The position numbers and the translations under genes are program-made. Shown piece after piece: positions 18,116 through 27,816 of a DNA stretch of 64,000 nucleotides. Every line of letters begins with the position of its first letter. The first letter of the stretch is position 1. The stretch covers positions 372,001-436,000 of the forward strand of contig NZ_SNQG01000001.1 of NCBI RefSeq assembly GCF_004378255.1, in the 5' to 3' direction. The notes below the pieces were generated by a model. It saw only the letters and a list, made by a program, of their open reading frames with translations, made no database searches and was not told where the DNA came from. The stretch comes from Mucilaginibacter phyllosphaerae. GTDB lineage: Bacteria; Bacteroidota; Bacteroidia; Sphingobacteriales; Sphingobacteriaceae.

Positions 18116-19141
18116 TTACAAAGCTTTTTTAAGCGTCGGCATCACTTTGGTGCCTATCAATTCTATAGAACTCATTAGCTGAGTGTGCGTTAAGCCGGCA
18201 TTATCCATCTGGAAGGTAAACCGGTCTACCCCACCTAATGCTTCGCTATGCCTTAACAGCTTTTCGGCAACCTGCTGCGGCCCGCCAACTACCAGTACGC
18301 CCTTCGGGGCAATCAGCGAATCGAACTGTGGCCTGGTTACCGGTGGCCAGCCCCGCTCCCGCCCCAGTTTTGTCCATAGTTCGGCATAACCGGGGTAATA
18401 ATCTGCCACAGCCTGTTCATCAGTTGCAGCTACATAACCGGGCGAATGTAAACCTACTTTTAACTCTTCGGGTGCAAAACCGGCCCTTTTGCCTGCCTCG
18501 CGGTAAAGATCTATCAACGGGCGAAAACGATGCGTTTCGCCGCCTATAATGGCAACCATCAATGGTAAACCTAAAGCACCTGCCCTGGCGAACGACTCGG
18601 GCGTGCCGCCTACGCCCAACCAAACCGGTAATTTTTTTTGCAACGAACGCGGGTAAACCGGCTGGTTAGATAAAGGCGCCCTGAATTTACCACTCCAGGT
18701 TACAAATTCATTATCCCTGATGGTTAGCAGCAGATCGAGCTTCTCTTTAAACAGCGCATCGTAATCATTTAAATCAAACCCAAACAGCGGGTAAGCTTCA
18801 ATAGACGAGCCGCGGCCCACCACCATCTCTGCCCGGCCTTTAGAAACCAGATCAAGCGTGGCAAAGTTTTGGTATGCCCTAACCGGGTCGGCAGCGCTTA
18901 AAACGGTAACTGCACTGGTTAAACGGATGCGGGTAGTTTTAGCAGCGGCAGCGGCCAGGATAACATGCGGCGCCGAATCTAAAAACTCTTTTTTATGATG
19001 CTCGCCTATCCCGAATACATCCAGCCCTGCCTTGTCGGCAAATTCAATCCTATCCAGCAATTGTGCCATAGCATCCACGCTGCTCAGGGCATTATTGGTA
19101 CCATACATTGCCGAAGCAAAGCTGTCTACGCCTATTTCCAT
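18116..19141 (-). CDS. LLM-class flavin-dependent oxidoreductase
   Basis: A 341-residue luciferase-like monooxygenase fold (TIM barrel). Landmarks: DVFGIGEHHKKEF near residue 40, RIRLTSAVTVLSAADPVR near 75, GRAEMVVGRGSS near 105-115 and WLGVGGTPES near 175. It uses reduced FMN or F420-like cofactors on an unknown substrate; such proteins are often only general annotations. It is probably co-transcribed with the lipocalin. The 144 bases upstream, to the FG-GAP gene, are AT-rich with no clear promoter box. Confidence 0.85.
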   Translation of the reverse strand: MEIGVDSFASAMYGTNNALSSVDAMAQLLDRIEFADKAGLDVFGIGEHHKKEFLDSAPHVILAAAAAKTTRIRLTSAVTVLSAADPVRAYQNFATLDLVSKGRAEMVVGRGSSIEAYPLFGFDLNDYDALFKEKLDLLLTIRDNEFVTWSGKFRAPLSNQPVYPRSLQKKLPVWLGVGGTPESFARAGALGLPLMVAIIGGETHRFRPLIDLYREAGKRAGFAPEELKVGLHSPGYVAATDEQAVADYYPGYAELWTKLGRERGWPPVTRPQFDSLIAPKGVLVVGGPQQVAEKLLRHSEALGGVDRFTFQMDNAGLTHTQLMSSIELIGTKVMPTLKKAL

Positions 19142-19285
19142 TATTAATTTTCCGTTTGGTGTTAACCAAAGTTCTGCATTTTAACCGATTTATCTATCTT
19201 AAAACAAAAAAGATGTTTAAACATTTACTTTTGGCAGACAAGATTGTCTTACCAGTAAACTTGTCGTAACCTATTAAAGGCAAAG

Positions 19286-20830
19286 CTATTTTTTTAATGT
19301 ATTTAGATAGATGGTTAAGCCGTAGGGTGCAGATTTCCACTTCTTATCCAGTTCGGGCGGTACGGCTTCGGGGCTTTGCGTAAAATTACCGGCTATTATA
19401 TCCATATCACCATCGCCGTCTATATCTGCTTTTTCAAGGGTCAGGCTTTTTAGCGGGATACCGCCTTTAAGGTTAAAAGGCTTAAAAGTATATTGAGCAC
19501 TATTGGTGTTTTCTAAATAAACGAAAGACTCGTCTACCAGTGCACCCATATCCGGAAAAAAGGAACTTGCCGCCAGGTCGATGTCCCCGTCCTGGTCAAA
19601 GTCTTCGGCCAACACCCTTGTTACACCATATATGGGATAGAAAAATTTTTGAACGTAAGTACCGTTTCCCTGGTTTATATTTAACCTTATGCCGTGGTAG
19701 GGTTTTAAAATATCAGAGTAGTCTGCATTATCGCCATGCACGGTTATTATATCGGTCAGCCCATCGTGGTTATAATCGGTCAGTACCATATCTGTAGTAC
19801 CATAGTTAGGCGGAAAACGTAAAACCTGTTTGCCTTTAAACTTTAGGTTTTCTGTTTGATAAAATATGTAAACACTCTCATCCCCCTGCGAAAACATGGC
19901 AATGATGTCTTTTTTACCATCGCCGTTCATATCCTGCACATAACACTTAATGGCCCCTGCCTGCCGAAGCAGCACATCCTTTTTGTATTTTAAGCCAGTT
20001 GCTTTTTTAAAGAGCGATAAGGCCCCTGTCTTATTACCAAATTCGCATACCACCATCTCGGGCACGCCATCGTTATTCAAATCATCTATAACGGTGTTTA
20101 CTGGCCTGTGCAGAGATGCAACAACATTTGCAGCATCGCTTTTTGTTATCGCGCCTGTGCTTAGTTCTGTTGGGTACAACTTTCCTATTTGGGTAAAGTA
20201 AGTTTCATTCTTATAAAAACTAAAATTAACAACAGGGCTTTTGGTTGGTATAACATCAATAACGCCAATATGCGGCTGCCAGGTTAAAACCCTGTTATTG
20301 TAGTTTCCTATCCATAATTTTTTTGAACGGCTATCGTACTTTAAACCTGTTATTAATGATGGTAACTGTTCATCAACCTGCACATCCATCCTTTCAAACT
20401 GGGTTAGTTTACCATTCCTGGTTAAGCGTTTAGTATCTGTTGCAACAGAATCCGGCGCATTTTTTATGATATAGTTTTGTAACAGGTTCCATTGTTTATC
20501 TGATAGCAAAGGCTGATCAGGGATGATACCATTGCGTTTAACTATTTCACGCTCATCAGCTGATAAACCTGCTAAAGGGTCGTAATTAGGAAATATGATG
20601 CCCATTCTGCTTGCCATTACCGGCAATACATGCATTTTCCAGATGGTTTTTGTTAAGCTTCCCGGGTTAGGCAGCATATGGCAAATGGCACAGTAAGTTG
20701 TAAAAAGCGCCTTTCCGTCGTCTTTGATCTTAATACTTTTTTGAACAGTAAAAGAATTAAAGCCAATTAAGGCAACAACTATAAATAGGGATGCAAGTGT
20801 TAATTTTTTCAATTTGATCTTCACTTGCAT
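19286..20830 (-). CDS. FG-GAP/VCBS repeat protein with c-type haem motif
   Basis: A 514-residue exported protein (hydrophobic segment 10-28). A single CxxCH haem-attachment motif, CAICH (Cys47, Cys50, His51), sits in a small N-terminal cytochrome-like domain of about 110 residues. The rest is a beta-propeller of Ca-binding FG-GAP repeats, with DLNNDGVPE, DMNGDGKKD, DYNHDGLTD, DFDQDGDID and DIDGDGDMD. A periplasmic or surface redox/carbohydrate-contact role is inferred. It follows the GH92 gene by 12 bases, so it belongs to the same operon at the end of the PUL-like locus. Confidence 0.85.
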   Translation of the reverse strand: MQVKIKLKKLTLASLFIVVALIGFNSFTVQKSIKIKDDGKALFTTYCAICHMLPNPGSLTKTIWKMHVLPVMASRMGIIFPNYDPLAGLSADEREIVKRNGIIPDQPLLSDKQWNLLQNYIIKNAPDSVATDTKRLTRNGKLTQFERMDVQVDEQLPSLITGLKYDSRSKKLWIGNYNNRVLTWQPHIGVIDVIPTKSPVVNFSFYKNETYFTQIGKLYPTELSTGAITKSDAANVVASLHRPVNTVIDDLNNDGVPEMVVCEFGNKTGALSLFKKATGLKYKKDVLLRQAGAIKCYVQDMNGDGKKDIIAMFSQGDESVYIFYQTENLKFKGKQVLRFPPNYGTTDMVLTDYNHDGLTDIITVHGDNADYSDILKPYHGIRLNINQGNGTYVQKFFYPIYGVTRVLAEDFDQDGDIDLAASSFFPDMGALVDESFVYLENTNSAQYTFKPFNLKGGIPLKSLTLEKADIDGDGDMDIIAGNFTQSPEAVPPELDKKWKSAPYGLTIYLNTLKK

Positions 20831-20842
20831 CCCGATGCTTAA

Positions 20843-23107
20843 TTAATTGACAGATTTTGGCCTGCTTGCTACCGATGTACCAAATGCAGTTGGCTTGCCG
20901 GCCATGGTAATTACCATTTCGCCGCCGGCGGCTACGCTGCTATGAGGCAAATAATTTAATATATAAGGTTTACCGTTTAAGGTGATACCTGCAATGTATT
21001 TATGAGCGCTGCTGTTGTTTTTAACCACTATATGGAATTTTTTGCCTGCGGGTAAGTTAATAGTGGCCTCGTTTATATGCGGGCTACCAAAAACATACAT
21101 ACCGTTTGCCGGGTTTACCGGGTAAAAGCCAAGTGAAGATAGCACATACCAGGCCGACATCTGGCCCACATCTTCGTTACCAATGATACCATCGGGCCTG
21201 GTAGTATAAAAGTTATCCATTATAAAACGCACCTTGTCGGCGGTTTTCCACGGCTGGCCTACGTAAGCGTACAGATAAGCGATGTGATGGCTCGGTTCGT
21301 TACCATGCGCATACTGGCCTATCAAGCCGGAGATATCCGGTGAATGTTCCTTACCCAGATCGCCCTGAACCACAAATAACGAATCGAGCTTTTTAGTAAA
21401 GGGTTGCTCGCCGCCCTGCAGGGCAATTAAGCCCTCTACATCATGCGGCACCAGCCAGGTGTACTGCCAGGCATTGCCCTCGGTAAAGTCATCCTGCTCG
21501 TGGCGCGATTCGAACGGGTTAAAAGGTGTCCGCCATTCTGTAGCCGATACCTTACCGCGCATAAAGTGGGTTTGCTTATCAAAATAATTCTGATAATTTT
21601 TAGCACGCTTGCTAAAATATTGGTAGTCTGCCGTTTTACCCATTTTTTTAGCCATCTGTGCCACACACCAGTCGTTAATGGAATACTCCAGGCCCATTGC
21701 TACGTTCTCCCGTGTGCTATCCGCAGGTATATAGCCCAGTTGTTTTACAAACTTAAGGCCGCGCACATCCTGCATCTGGGTGGTTTTAACCGCCTCGTAA
21801 GCCAGGTTGGCATCAAAACCCTTAAAACCCTTTAGGTAAGCATCTGCCACCACGGCAACAGCGCTGTTACCCACCATAGTGTTGGTTTCGTTTGCCATTA
21901 AGTGCCATACGGGCAATTTGCCCTGCTCTTTATAAATAGCCAACATGGTGTTGATCATATCCGGCACACGCCCGGGCTGCATAATGGTATATAAGGGGTT
22001 AGCCGAGCGGTAGGTATCCCACAAAGAAAAGGTGGTTAAATTATTGAATGCCGCTTTTTTGTGCACCTGCTTATCTGCACCCATATAATCGCCGTTTACA
22101 TCATTAAAAATAGATGGCGCTATCATGGTATGATACATAGCCGTATAAAACTTTTTTAACTGCGCGGTAGAATCTGCTTTAATGGTAAGCTTATGCAATT
22201 CTCGGTTCCACTCGTTGTGTGCGTTAGCTGCAACTTTATCAAAATCCCAGCCGGGGATCTCGGCATTGATATTTAATAAGGCATTTGTAGTGCTCACCGG
22301 CGAAATGCCCACTTTTACCAATACCTTTTCGCCGGGTTTGCTGGCGAAGGATAGCACACCTTTTACCTTTTGGCCGGTAAGCGATACCCCTTTTTGCAGG
22401 GCGGTACTATCGTAAACCGCAAATTTGCTGATGGGTTTAGAAAATACAGCCGTAAAATAGATCTTTTGATCGCGGGCCCATCCTCTGGAATAACGGTACC
22501 CTTCGATAGTGGTGCTGTTAACCTGTTTAATATAGGTTTTAACCGGGATATCTGCTATGCCCTCGGCCAGGTCTATCATAATATTAGCCTGTTGAGCCTG
22601 GGGGAAGGTGTACTGGTGAAAGCCCACCCTTTTAGATGCCGTTAGCTGCACCTTGATGTTATACTTTTTTAGTTTTACGCTGTAATAGCCGGGTTTTATC
22701 ACCTCGTCCTGCCGGCTAAAAAGCGAAAAGTAACCGGCCTGCGGGTTTTTAATATCACCTTTATTTACATTAATGGCACCGGTGGTAGGCATAAACGATA
22801 CATCACCCAGATCGCCAATGCCGGTACCGCTTAAATGCGTATGCTGAAAGCCGATAATGGTAGAATCGGAAATATGATAGCCCGAGCACCAGTCCCAGCC
22901 CTTTGACAGCTGGGTTGGCCCCATTTGTACCGCACCAAAGGGCACATTAGCCCCCACAAACACATGCCCGTGGAAACCGGTGCCTATCAGCTGGTCTACA
23001 TACTGGGTAAGATCTGTACTGCCTGCCTGCGCTTTTTTTGCCTTTTGTGCAAAAGCCGCCGAGGCTATTAAAACGAATGGTATAAGTAACCTGAATTTTT
23101 GCTTCAT
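20843..23107 (-). CDS. GH92 alpha-mannosidase
   Basis: A 754-residue exported enzyme with signal peptide (about 1-21, AFAQ). The family landmarks are present in order: QLIGTGFHGHVFVGANVPFG, then QMGPTQLSKGWDWCSGYH and HTHLSGTGIGDLGD in the N-terminal beta-sandwich, and FTEGNAWQYTWLVPHD and IGNEDVGQMSAWYVLSSLG in the (alpha/alpha)6 barrel. GH92 enzymes are Ca-dependent exo-alpha-mannosidases acting mostly on N-glycan mannose. The exact linkage preference cannot be read by eye. It leads a two-gene unit with the haem/FG-GAP gene; a 315-base gap separates it from the next upstream hydrolase. Confidence 0.93.
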   Translation of the reverse strand: MKQKFRLLIPFVLIASAAFAQKAKKAQAGSTDLTQYVDQLIGTGFHGHVFVGANVPFGAVQMGPTQLSKGWDWCSGYHISDSTIIGFQHTHLSGTGIGDLGDVSFMPTTGAINVNKGDIKNPQAGYFSLFSRQDEVIKPGYYSVKLKKYNIKVQLTASKRVGFHQYTFPQAQQANIMIDLAEGIADIPVKTYIKQVNSTTIEGYRYSRGWARDQKIYFTAVFSKPISKFAVYDSTALQKGVSLTGQKVKGVLSFASKPGEKVLVKVGISPVSTTNALLNINAEIPGWDFDKVAANAHNEWNRELHKLTIKADSTAQLKKFYTAMYHTMIAPSIFNDVNGDYMGADKQVHKKAAFNNLTTFSLWDTYRSANPLYTIMQPGRVPDMINTMLAIYKEQGKLPVWHLMANETNTMVGNSAVAVVADAYLKGFKGFDANLAYEAVKTTQMQDVRGLKFVKQLGYIPADSTRENVAMGLEYSINDWCVAQMAKKMGKTADYQYFSKRAKNYQNYFDKQTHFMRGKVSATEWRTPFNPFESRHEQDDFTEGNAWQYTWLVPHDVEGLIALQGGEQPFTKKLDSLFVVQGDLGKEHSPDISGLIGQYAHGNEPSHHIAYLYAYVGQPWKTADKVRFIMDNFYTTRPDGIIGNEDVGQMSAWYVLSSLGFYPVNPANGMYVFGSPHINEATINLPAGKKFHIVVKNNSSAHKYIAGITLNGKPYILNYLPHSSVAAGGEMVITMAGKPTAFGTSVASRPKSVN

Positions 23108-23238
23108 GGAATATAATTTGGTATCGTATTAACGAATATTTATCATTTTATAATTGTAAAAACTTTTCATATTACATCTTTTGAGGTACAGCTCATCATT
23201 AAACAGAATTAGGATAAAGTACCGGGCTGTGCGATTTC

Positions 23239-23336
23239 CTCCCTGCGGGAGGGTGCAGGGAGGGGTTTAGGCGACTAAGCTCACCTGTAAACCCCTCCCT
23301 GCTACTACACAGACCAACGCGCCCCTCCCCAAAGAG
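23239..23336. repeat. G/C-rich palindromic intergenic element (REP-like)
   Basis: The 315-base gap 23,108-23,422 has no gene. Its centre holds a small hairpin (CTCCC/GGGAG, 23239-23251) and a 15-base perfect inverted repeat (23255-23269 with 23288-23302, GCAGGGAGGGGTTTA) with an 18-base spacer, then further CCCCTCCCC/AGAGGG blocks to about 23336. The composition is unlike the AT-rich surroundings. It resembles the palindromic interspersed elements common in Sphingobacteriaceae intergenic DNA. It may also act as a terminator or mRNA stabiliser between the GH29 and GH92 genes. Confidence 0.55.
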
Positions 23337-23422
23337 GGATTTAAACTGTCAATAGTTTCCTCATACAATAATAGGCTATCCTACTCAAAAGAGAAACCAA
23401 GGCGTAAGGGCCTGATGTCATA

Positions 23423-25516
23423 TTATTTTACTTGTGCCCCAACCTCTGCCGCGCTGATGCCAGTACCGCTAATTAGCTTTATAGCCGTTAGCTTAAAATA
23501 TTTTGCCTTAACGGCAGTTTTAAGCGGTATCAATTGCTCTACCGGGTTTGATCTGATATTAGAAAATTCGCCTTCGGCAACAGTTTGCCAGGTAGTGCCG
23601 TCATTGCTTACCGCCCAGCTGTAGCCGCTTATCAGTCCATTGGTTTGTTTATCCTGCCGGGGCAGATAGGTAAACGCTTTAATGGTTTGCGTAGTACCCA
23701 GGTCCACCACAAATTCTGACGAGTTTGTTTTATAGGCAAAGGTGCCGGCATCGTCATCTATTGCCTTTTTGGCATCATCGCCGGTTTGGCTGATGATGCT
23801 CCATTTACTTTTAACCAGGCCAAAGCTTTGTGTACTTACCTCGCTTGCCTTGTTGCTTCCGTCCAGGCTTATTGCTTTTACTTCGCCGCCATCTGCCAGC
23901 ATAAATGGGTTGGTGTAGGCCGGTGAAGCAGATGTTGGCTGTGTACCATCCGTAGTATAACGGATGCTGCCAACCGGTGCTTCGGTGGTTAGTTCCACCT
24001 CTCCTGCCTTATTCCTTTTAATTACCGGCGCCACCAAATGTACCGGTTCTTTAAATAAGCCAAAATCGCTTATGGCAACTGCCACCGGCGATTTGGTAAT
24101 TCTTACCCTTACTTTGCTTGTGGTGATATTATAAGGCAAACGCACTAACCTGTTTGCGCCAACGCTTGGCACTTCGGCAACCTCTTTCCAGGCACCATCT
24201 ATCCAGGCATCAAAGGCGGCGCCTTCTAAACGCTGGCCCAGCTTAATATTTTCGCGCAGGCGGATCACGTTGAATGTTTTGGCCGAATGCAGGTCGGCCT
24301 CTAAAGTAGGTTTGGTTACGGCATCATTGGTAGCCCAGTAAGTATAGCGGCTGTTATCTGTTAAAAATGCGGTGCCGTACCTGGCGCTGTTATTGCCACG
24401 GATGTTAGATGCTTTGAACGTTGCACCTTTTGCCAGGTTAACGGCAAAGGTTTGTTTTAAGATGCCGCCAAACTGTTTCAGAATGTTTACATCCTCTGTG
24501 GTTATTAAACCATCTTTATCTGGCGACAGGCCCAGGTCTAAACAAGCGCCGCGGCCTACGCTTTTATAATAAAGATCTACGAGGTTATAGGCTGATCTTG
24601 TTTGCCCATCCTGCGACTGATGGTAGAACCACCCTCTTCTTAACGGCACATCGCATTCGGCAGGCATCCAGAATTTGCCGTTACGGGTACCTTCGGTGCC
24701 TTCATAATCTTTTACAAAACCATTGGCAGGCATTTTGCCTTCTTCGGGTGCGTGTGGTGTATAGGTTGCCCAGTAGGTTTCGCCTGCGTGGCCTTCTTCG
24801 TTACCTACCCAGCGCACATCAGGGCCAACATCGCCAAATATAGCTGCGCCCGGCTGCATTTTGCGGGTAATGGCCCAGGTAACAGGCCAGCCGTAATAGG
24901 TAGACCGGTCAATCTTGCGCACTTCGCGTGTGCCGCCATAGTAACCATCACCACCGTTGGCGCCGTCATGCCAGGACATAAACACCGGCCCGTAGTTGCT
25001 GTACAATTCTTTCAGCTGCTGGCGGTAAACTTTTGTAACATACTCCGGCTTACCGTAAAGGGCGTTGTTCCTGTCCCAGGGCGAGCAGTAAACCGCCATT
25101 TTCATGCCCAGTTTCTGGCAGGCCAGCTGGTATTCTTTCACAATATCCCCCTTCCCCTTTTTATAAGGACTTTTGCTGATATTATGACCGGTAGTTTTGG
25201 TTGGCCAAAGGCAAAACCCATCGTGGTGCTTGGCCACTACCACAATTCCTTTAAAGCCGCCGGCCTTAGCAGCTGCCACAATTTGCATAGCGCTAAAGCT
25301 TTTAGGGTTAAATATATCCGGGTTTTCATCTCCAAAGCCCCACTCTTTATCGGTATAAGTAGCCATGCTGAAATGCACAATACAGTACATATCGGTTTCC
25401 TGCCAGTTTAGCTGGCGCTGGCTGGGCAGCACGCCATAAGGCTTAAGTGCTGTTTGTGCCATCCCATTCAAAGCGGCGGCGGCAAAGGCAATTGCTATAA
25501 AATACTTTCTCATCAT
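23423..25516 (-). CDS. Alpha-L-fucosidase GH29 with C-terminal binding modules
   Basis: A 697-residue exported protein (signal about 1-20, GMAQ). The GH29 barrel spans about 25-345, with FKGIVVVAKHHDGFCLWP and the probable nucleophile Asp184 in SWHDGANGG. It is followed by an F5/8-type-C-like region, a chitobiase-C-like/Fn3 element (IRYTTDGTQPTSASPAYT) and a second discoidin-like module to the end. The layout resembles the alpha-1,3/4-fucosidase subgroup (GH29-B), which often carries such modules. ATGATG gives two possible starts one codon apart. It begins 3 bases after the GH20 gene. Confidence 0.9.
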   Translation of the reverse strand: MMRKYFIAIAFAAAALNGMAQTALKPYGVLPSQRQLNWQETDMYCIVHFSMATYTDKEWGFGDENPDIFNPKSFSAMQIVAAAKAGGFKGIVVVAKHHDGFCLWPTKTTGHNISKSPYKKGKGDIVKEYQLACQKLGMKMAVYCSPWDRNNALYGKPEYVTKVYRQQLKELYSNYGPVFMSWHDGANGGDGYYGGTREVRKIDRSTYYGWPVTWAITRKMQPGAAIFGDVGPDVRWVGNEEGHAGETYWATYTPHAPEEGKMPANGFVKDYEGTEGTRNGKFWMPAECDVPLRRGWFYHQSQDGQTRSAYNLVDLYYKSVGRGACLDLGLSPDKDGLITTEDVNILKQFGGILKQTFAVNLAKGATFKASNIRGNNSARYGTAFLTDNSRYTYWATNDAVTKPTLEADLHSAKTFNVIRLRENIKLGQRLEGAAFDAWIDGAWKEVAEVPSVGANRLVRLPYNITTSKVRVRITKSPVAVAISDFGLFKEPVHLVAPVIKRNKAGEVELTTEAPVGSIRYTTDGTQPTSASPAYTNPFMLADGGEVKAISLDGSNKASEVSTQSFGLVKSKWSIISQTGDDAKKAIDDDAGTFAYKTNSSEFVVDLGTTQTIKAFTYLPRQDKQTNGLISGYSWAVSNDGTTWQTVAEGEFSNIRSNPVEQLIPLKTAVKAKYFKLTAIKLISGTGISAAEVGAQVK

Positions 25517-25519
25517 CTG

Positions 25520-27814
25520 TTAATGTTTAAACCAGGCTGCAGGCACCTCTGCCGGTTCACTGCCATTAATGCTGTACCTAAGCTTTAATGTATAACCGCC
25601 GCCGCCTTCAATAAAATCAAGCGCGAAGGGCTGCAGTCCTTTGCTTAAAGCTACCTGCCCGTTCTTTTCTATCGGGGCGTGGTTACCATCATTATCAACC
25701 ACCATGCGGTCGGCTATTTTTACTATTCCGCCGTCATCGCAGTTCAGGTAAAAAGTATAGATGCCGGTAGCCGGTACATCAATATATCCGCGGTAAGTAA
25801 TGGCAAAAGATGGTGCATTTACAGATGCAGGCACTGCGATGGCACTGGTTGTAAATATGCTATCGGCCTTTGCCTTGCTTATCAGGCTGCTTTGTTTAAA
25901 AAACGCTTTGTAATATACAGCAGCTAAACCGGGGGCAGCATTAGCTACTTTTAATGCCGGTGCGTACGCTTGTTTTTTGTAGTTAAGCGTGTAAATATCG
26001 CCGCGGGAGCCGATTGGTGTAAAAGCCGCCACTTTGATAGTTTGCGGTTTGGTGATGACCAGCCCCTGGCCCAATGGTTTGGATGTGGCCATCGGCAAGC
26101 TGCCATCCGTGGTGTAACGAATCTGCATTTCGGCCATCGGTTTTTTAATGCTTAGGGTATCCCGATCGATAAAAACACTTTCGGTTACCATATTCGGCAG
26201 ATCGGGCAGGCGGTAACGAATTTTTAACTTATCAAGGCGTTTGTAGTGCGAATTAAGGCGTTTTAGGTACGAATTATAGTCGTCGGGGTTGCTTGTCCAT
26301 AACCTTTCTGCCAGGGCGGTCATCCTGGGCATAAACATGTAATCAGCCCGGTTCTCTGACGGGATCATCTCCGACCAGATGTTTGCCTGCGCACCAATAA
26401 TGGCTTTGGCTTCCTGCGCGTTCAGCTTGGCGGGTATTGGGTTAAAGTGATAAACTTTATCTATAGCGTACTGGTCTGGCTGGTAATCAAAATACAGCGG
26501 GTTGCCGGGCGTCATGATAACCGTATTGCCGTTCTTAGCTGCCTTAACCGGTGCATCGGGCACCCAGCCGCGCCAGTACATGATAATAGCGGTAGGGCTT
26601 ATCCCGCCTTCTATCACCTCATCCCATCCTATCAGTTTACGGCCCTTTGAATTAAAGAATTTCTCCATCCGGTTGATGAAATAGCTGTGTAAGGCGGCCA
26701 TATCCTTAATTTCATGCTGTTTCATAAAGTCTTTCACCGCGGCAGATCTCTCCCAGTCCGTACGGTCAACTTCATCGCCGCCAATGTGGATGTATTTTGA
26801 AGGGAAGATGTCCATAACCTCTGTAAATACATTTTCGGCAAACTCGTAGGTGCTTTCGTTAGCCGGGCATATAGGTTTAGAAAATAATTCACCAAACTTA
26901 TTTTCGCCGTTGCAGGTAAGAAATGGGTACGAATTGATGGCCGCCATCATGTGGCCGGGCATATCAATCTCGGGGATAATATCTATATATTTTGTAGCGG
27001 CATAGGCCACCAGGTCTTTCAACTGCTGCTGCGTGTAAAAGCCGCCATACATGGTTTTACCGTTCCTTTTTACAATATGCTTCGGATCGATGATAAAATC
27101 GGGGTTGTCCTTAGCCTTTTTCATACAGGCCGAATCCTGGTTATTAAACGTACGCCAGGCACCTTCTGAAGTTAATTTAGGGTACTTTTTGATCTCTATA
27201 CGCCAGCCCTGGTCATCAGTTAAATGCAGGTGAAATTTATTCATCTTGTAAAGCGCCATCACATCAATAAACTTGCGCAGGTAGCTGATAGAGAAGAAGT
27301 GGCGTGATACATCCAAATGCATCCCCCGCCAGGCATAAGCCGGCTGGTCGTTAATAGTTACTGCAGGCAGGGTTAACTGTTTTAACCGCGTACCGTTTCC
27401 CTCTATACCTGCAGGCAATAACTGCCTGATGGTTTCTACCGCGCGATAGGCCCCTGTTGGTGTTTTGGCAGCAATTATTAATTGTTTTGGTGTAATAGTT
27501 AGTTTATAACCCTCTTCGGCTGCGATGGATGCATCGTATTTTAACGCTATTACAGCAGACGTATTCCCCTGTTTTAATGCTACGCCCAGGCCCTGTTTAA
27601 TCAGCTGGTTTAACTGTAATGCCTCGTTCGTAAACTTTCCGCTTGCATCGGCTATGCGTGTGGCCGCGGTAATTTTAAATGATCCGGCAGCAGGCGTAAG
27701 CGATGTTGGGTACGGGATGATCGGGTACCGTACATCCTGTGCGCCTGCGTTTTGCAGCCCGAAGAGACAGGCAGCCGATAGTACAAATAGCCTTTTTAAA
27801 TGAGATAAACGCAT
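25520..27814 (-). CDS. Beta-N-acetylhexosaminidase, GH20
   Basis: A 764-residue exported enzyme. Signal peptide (about 1-25, NAGA); GH20b N-terminal domain; GH20 barrel from about 160, with GMHLDVSRHFF, KFHLHLTDDQGWRIEIK and the catalytic pair Asp347-Glu348 in IHIGGDEVD. A chitobiase-C-like element (IRYTTDGSLP) and a PA14-like C-terminal domain (about 620-764, with YTFYLNCDDGGIVKIAD and GYTLKLRYS) follow. It removes terminal beta-GlcNAc or GalNAc. The gene is 2 bases after GH2 and 3 bases before GH29. Confidence 0.94.
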   Translation of the reverse strand: MRLSHLKRLFVLSAACLFGLQNAGAQDVRYPIIPYPTSLTPAAGSFKITAATRIADASGKFTNEALQLNQLIKQGLGVALKQGNTSAVIALKYDASIAAEEGYKLTITPKQLIIAAKTPTGAYRAVETIRQLLPAGIEGNGTRLKQLTLPAVTINDQPAYAWRGMHLDVSRHFFSISYLRKFIDVMALYKMNKFHLHLTDDQGWRIEIKKYPKLTSEGAWRTFNNQDSACMKKAKDNPDFIIDPKHIVKRNGKTMYGGFYTQQQLKDLVAYAATKYIDIIPEIDMPGHMMAAINSYPFLTCNGENKFGELFSKPICPANESTYEFAENVFTEVMDIFPSKYIHIGGDEVDRTDWERSAAVKDFMKQHEIKDMAALHSYFINRMEKFFNSKGRKLIGWDEVIEGGISPTAIIMYWRGWVPDAPVKAAKNGNTVIMTPGNPLYFDYQPDQYAIDKVYHFNPIPAKLNAQEAKAIIGAQANIWSEMIPSENRADYMFMPRMTALAERLWTSNPDDYNSYLKRLNSHYKRLDKLKIRYRLPDLPNMVTESVFIDRDTLSIKKPMAEMQIRYTTDGSLPMATSKPLGQGLVITKPQTIKVAAFTPIGSRGDIYTLNYKKQAYAPALKVANAAPGLAAVYYKAFFKQSSLISKAKADSIFTTSAIAVPASVNAPSFAITYRGYIDVPATGIYTFYLNCDDGGIVKIADRMVVDNDGNHAPIEKNGQVALSKGLQPFALDFIEGGGGYTLKLRYSINGSEPAEVPAAWFKH

Positions 27815-27816
27815 CG

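Noticed and set aside
19281..19288. TAGCTTTG (minus strand) as promoter of the LLM oxidoreductase gene
   Set aside because: It overlaps the 3' end of the FG-GAP gene, more than 130 bases from the start codon, with no TTG at the required spacing.
24752..25411. 219-codon plus-strand frame inside the GH29 gene
   Set aside because: It is a shadow of the high-GC third positions in the GH29 coding frame, with no promoter or ribosome-binding site.
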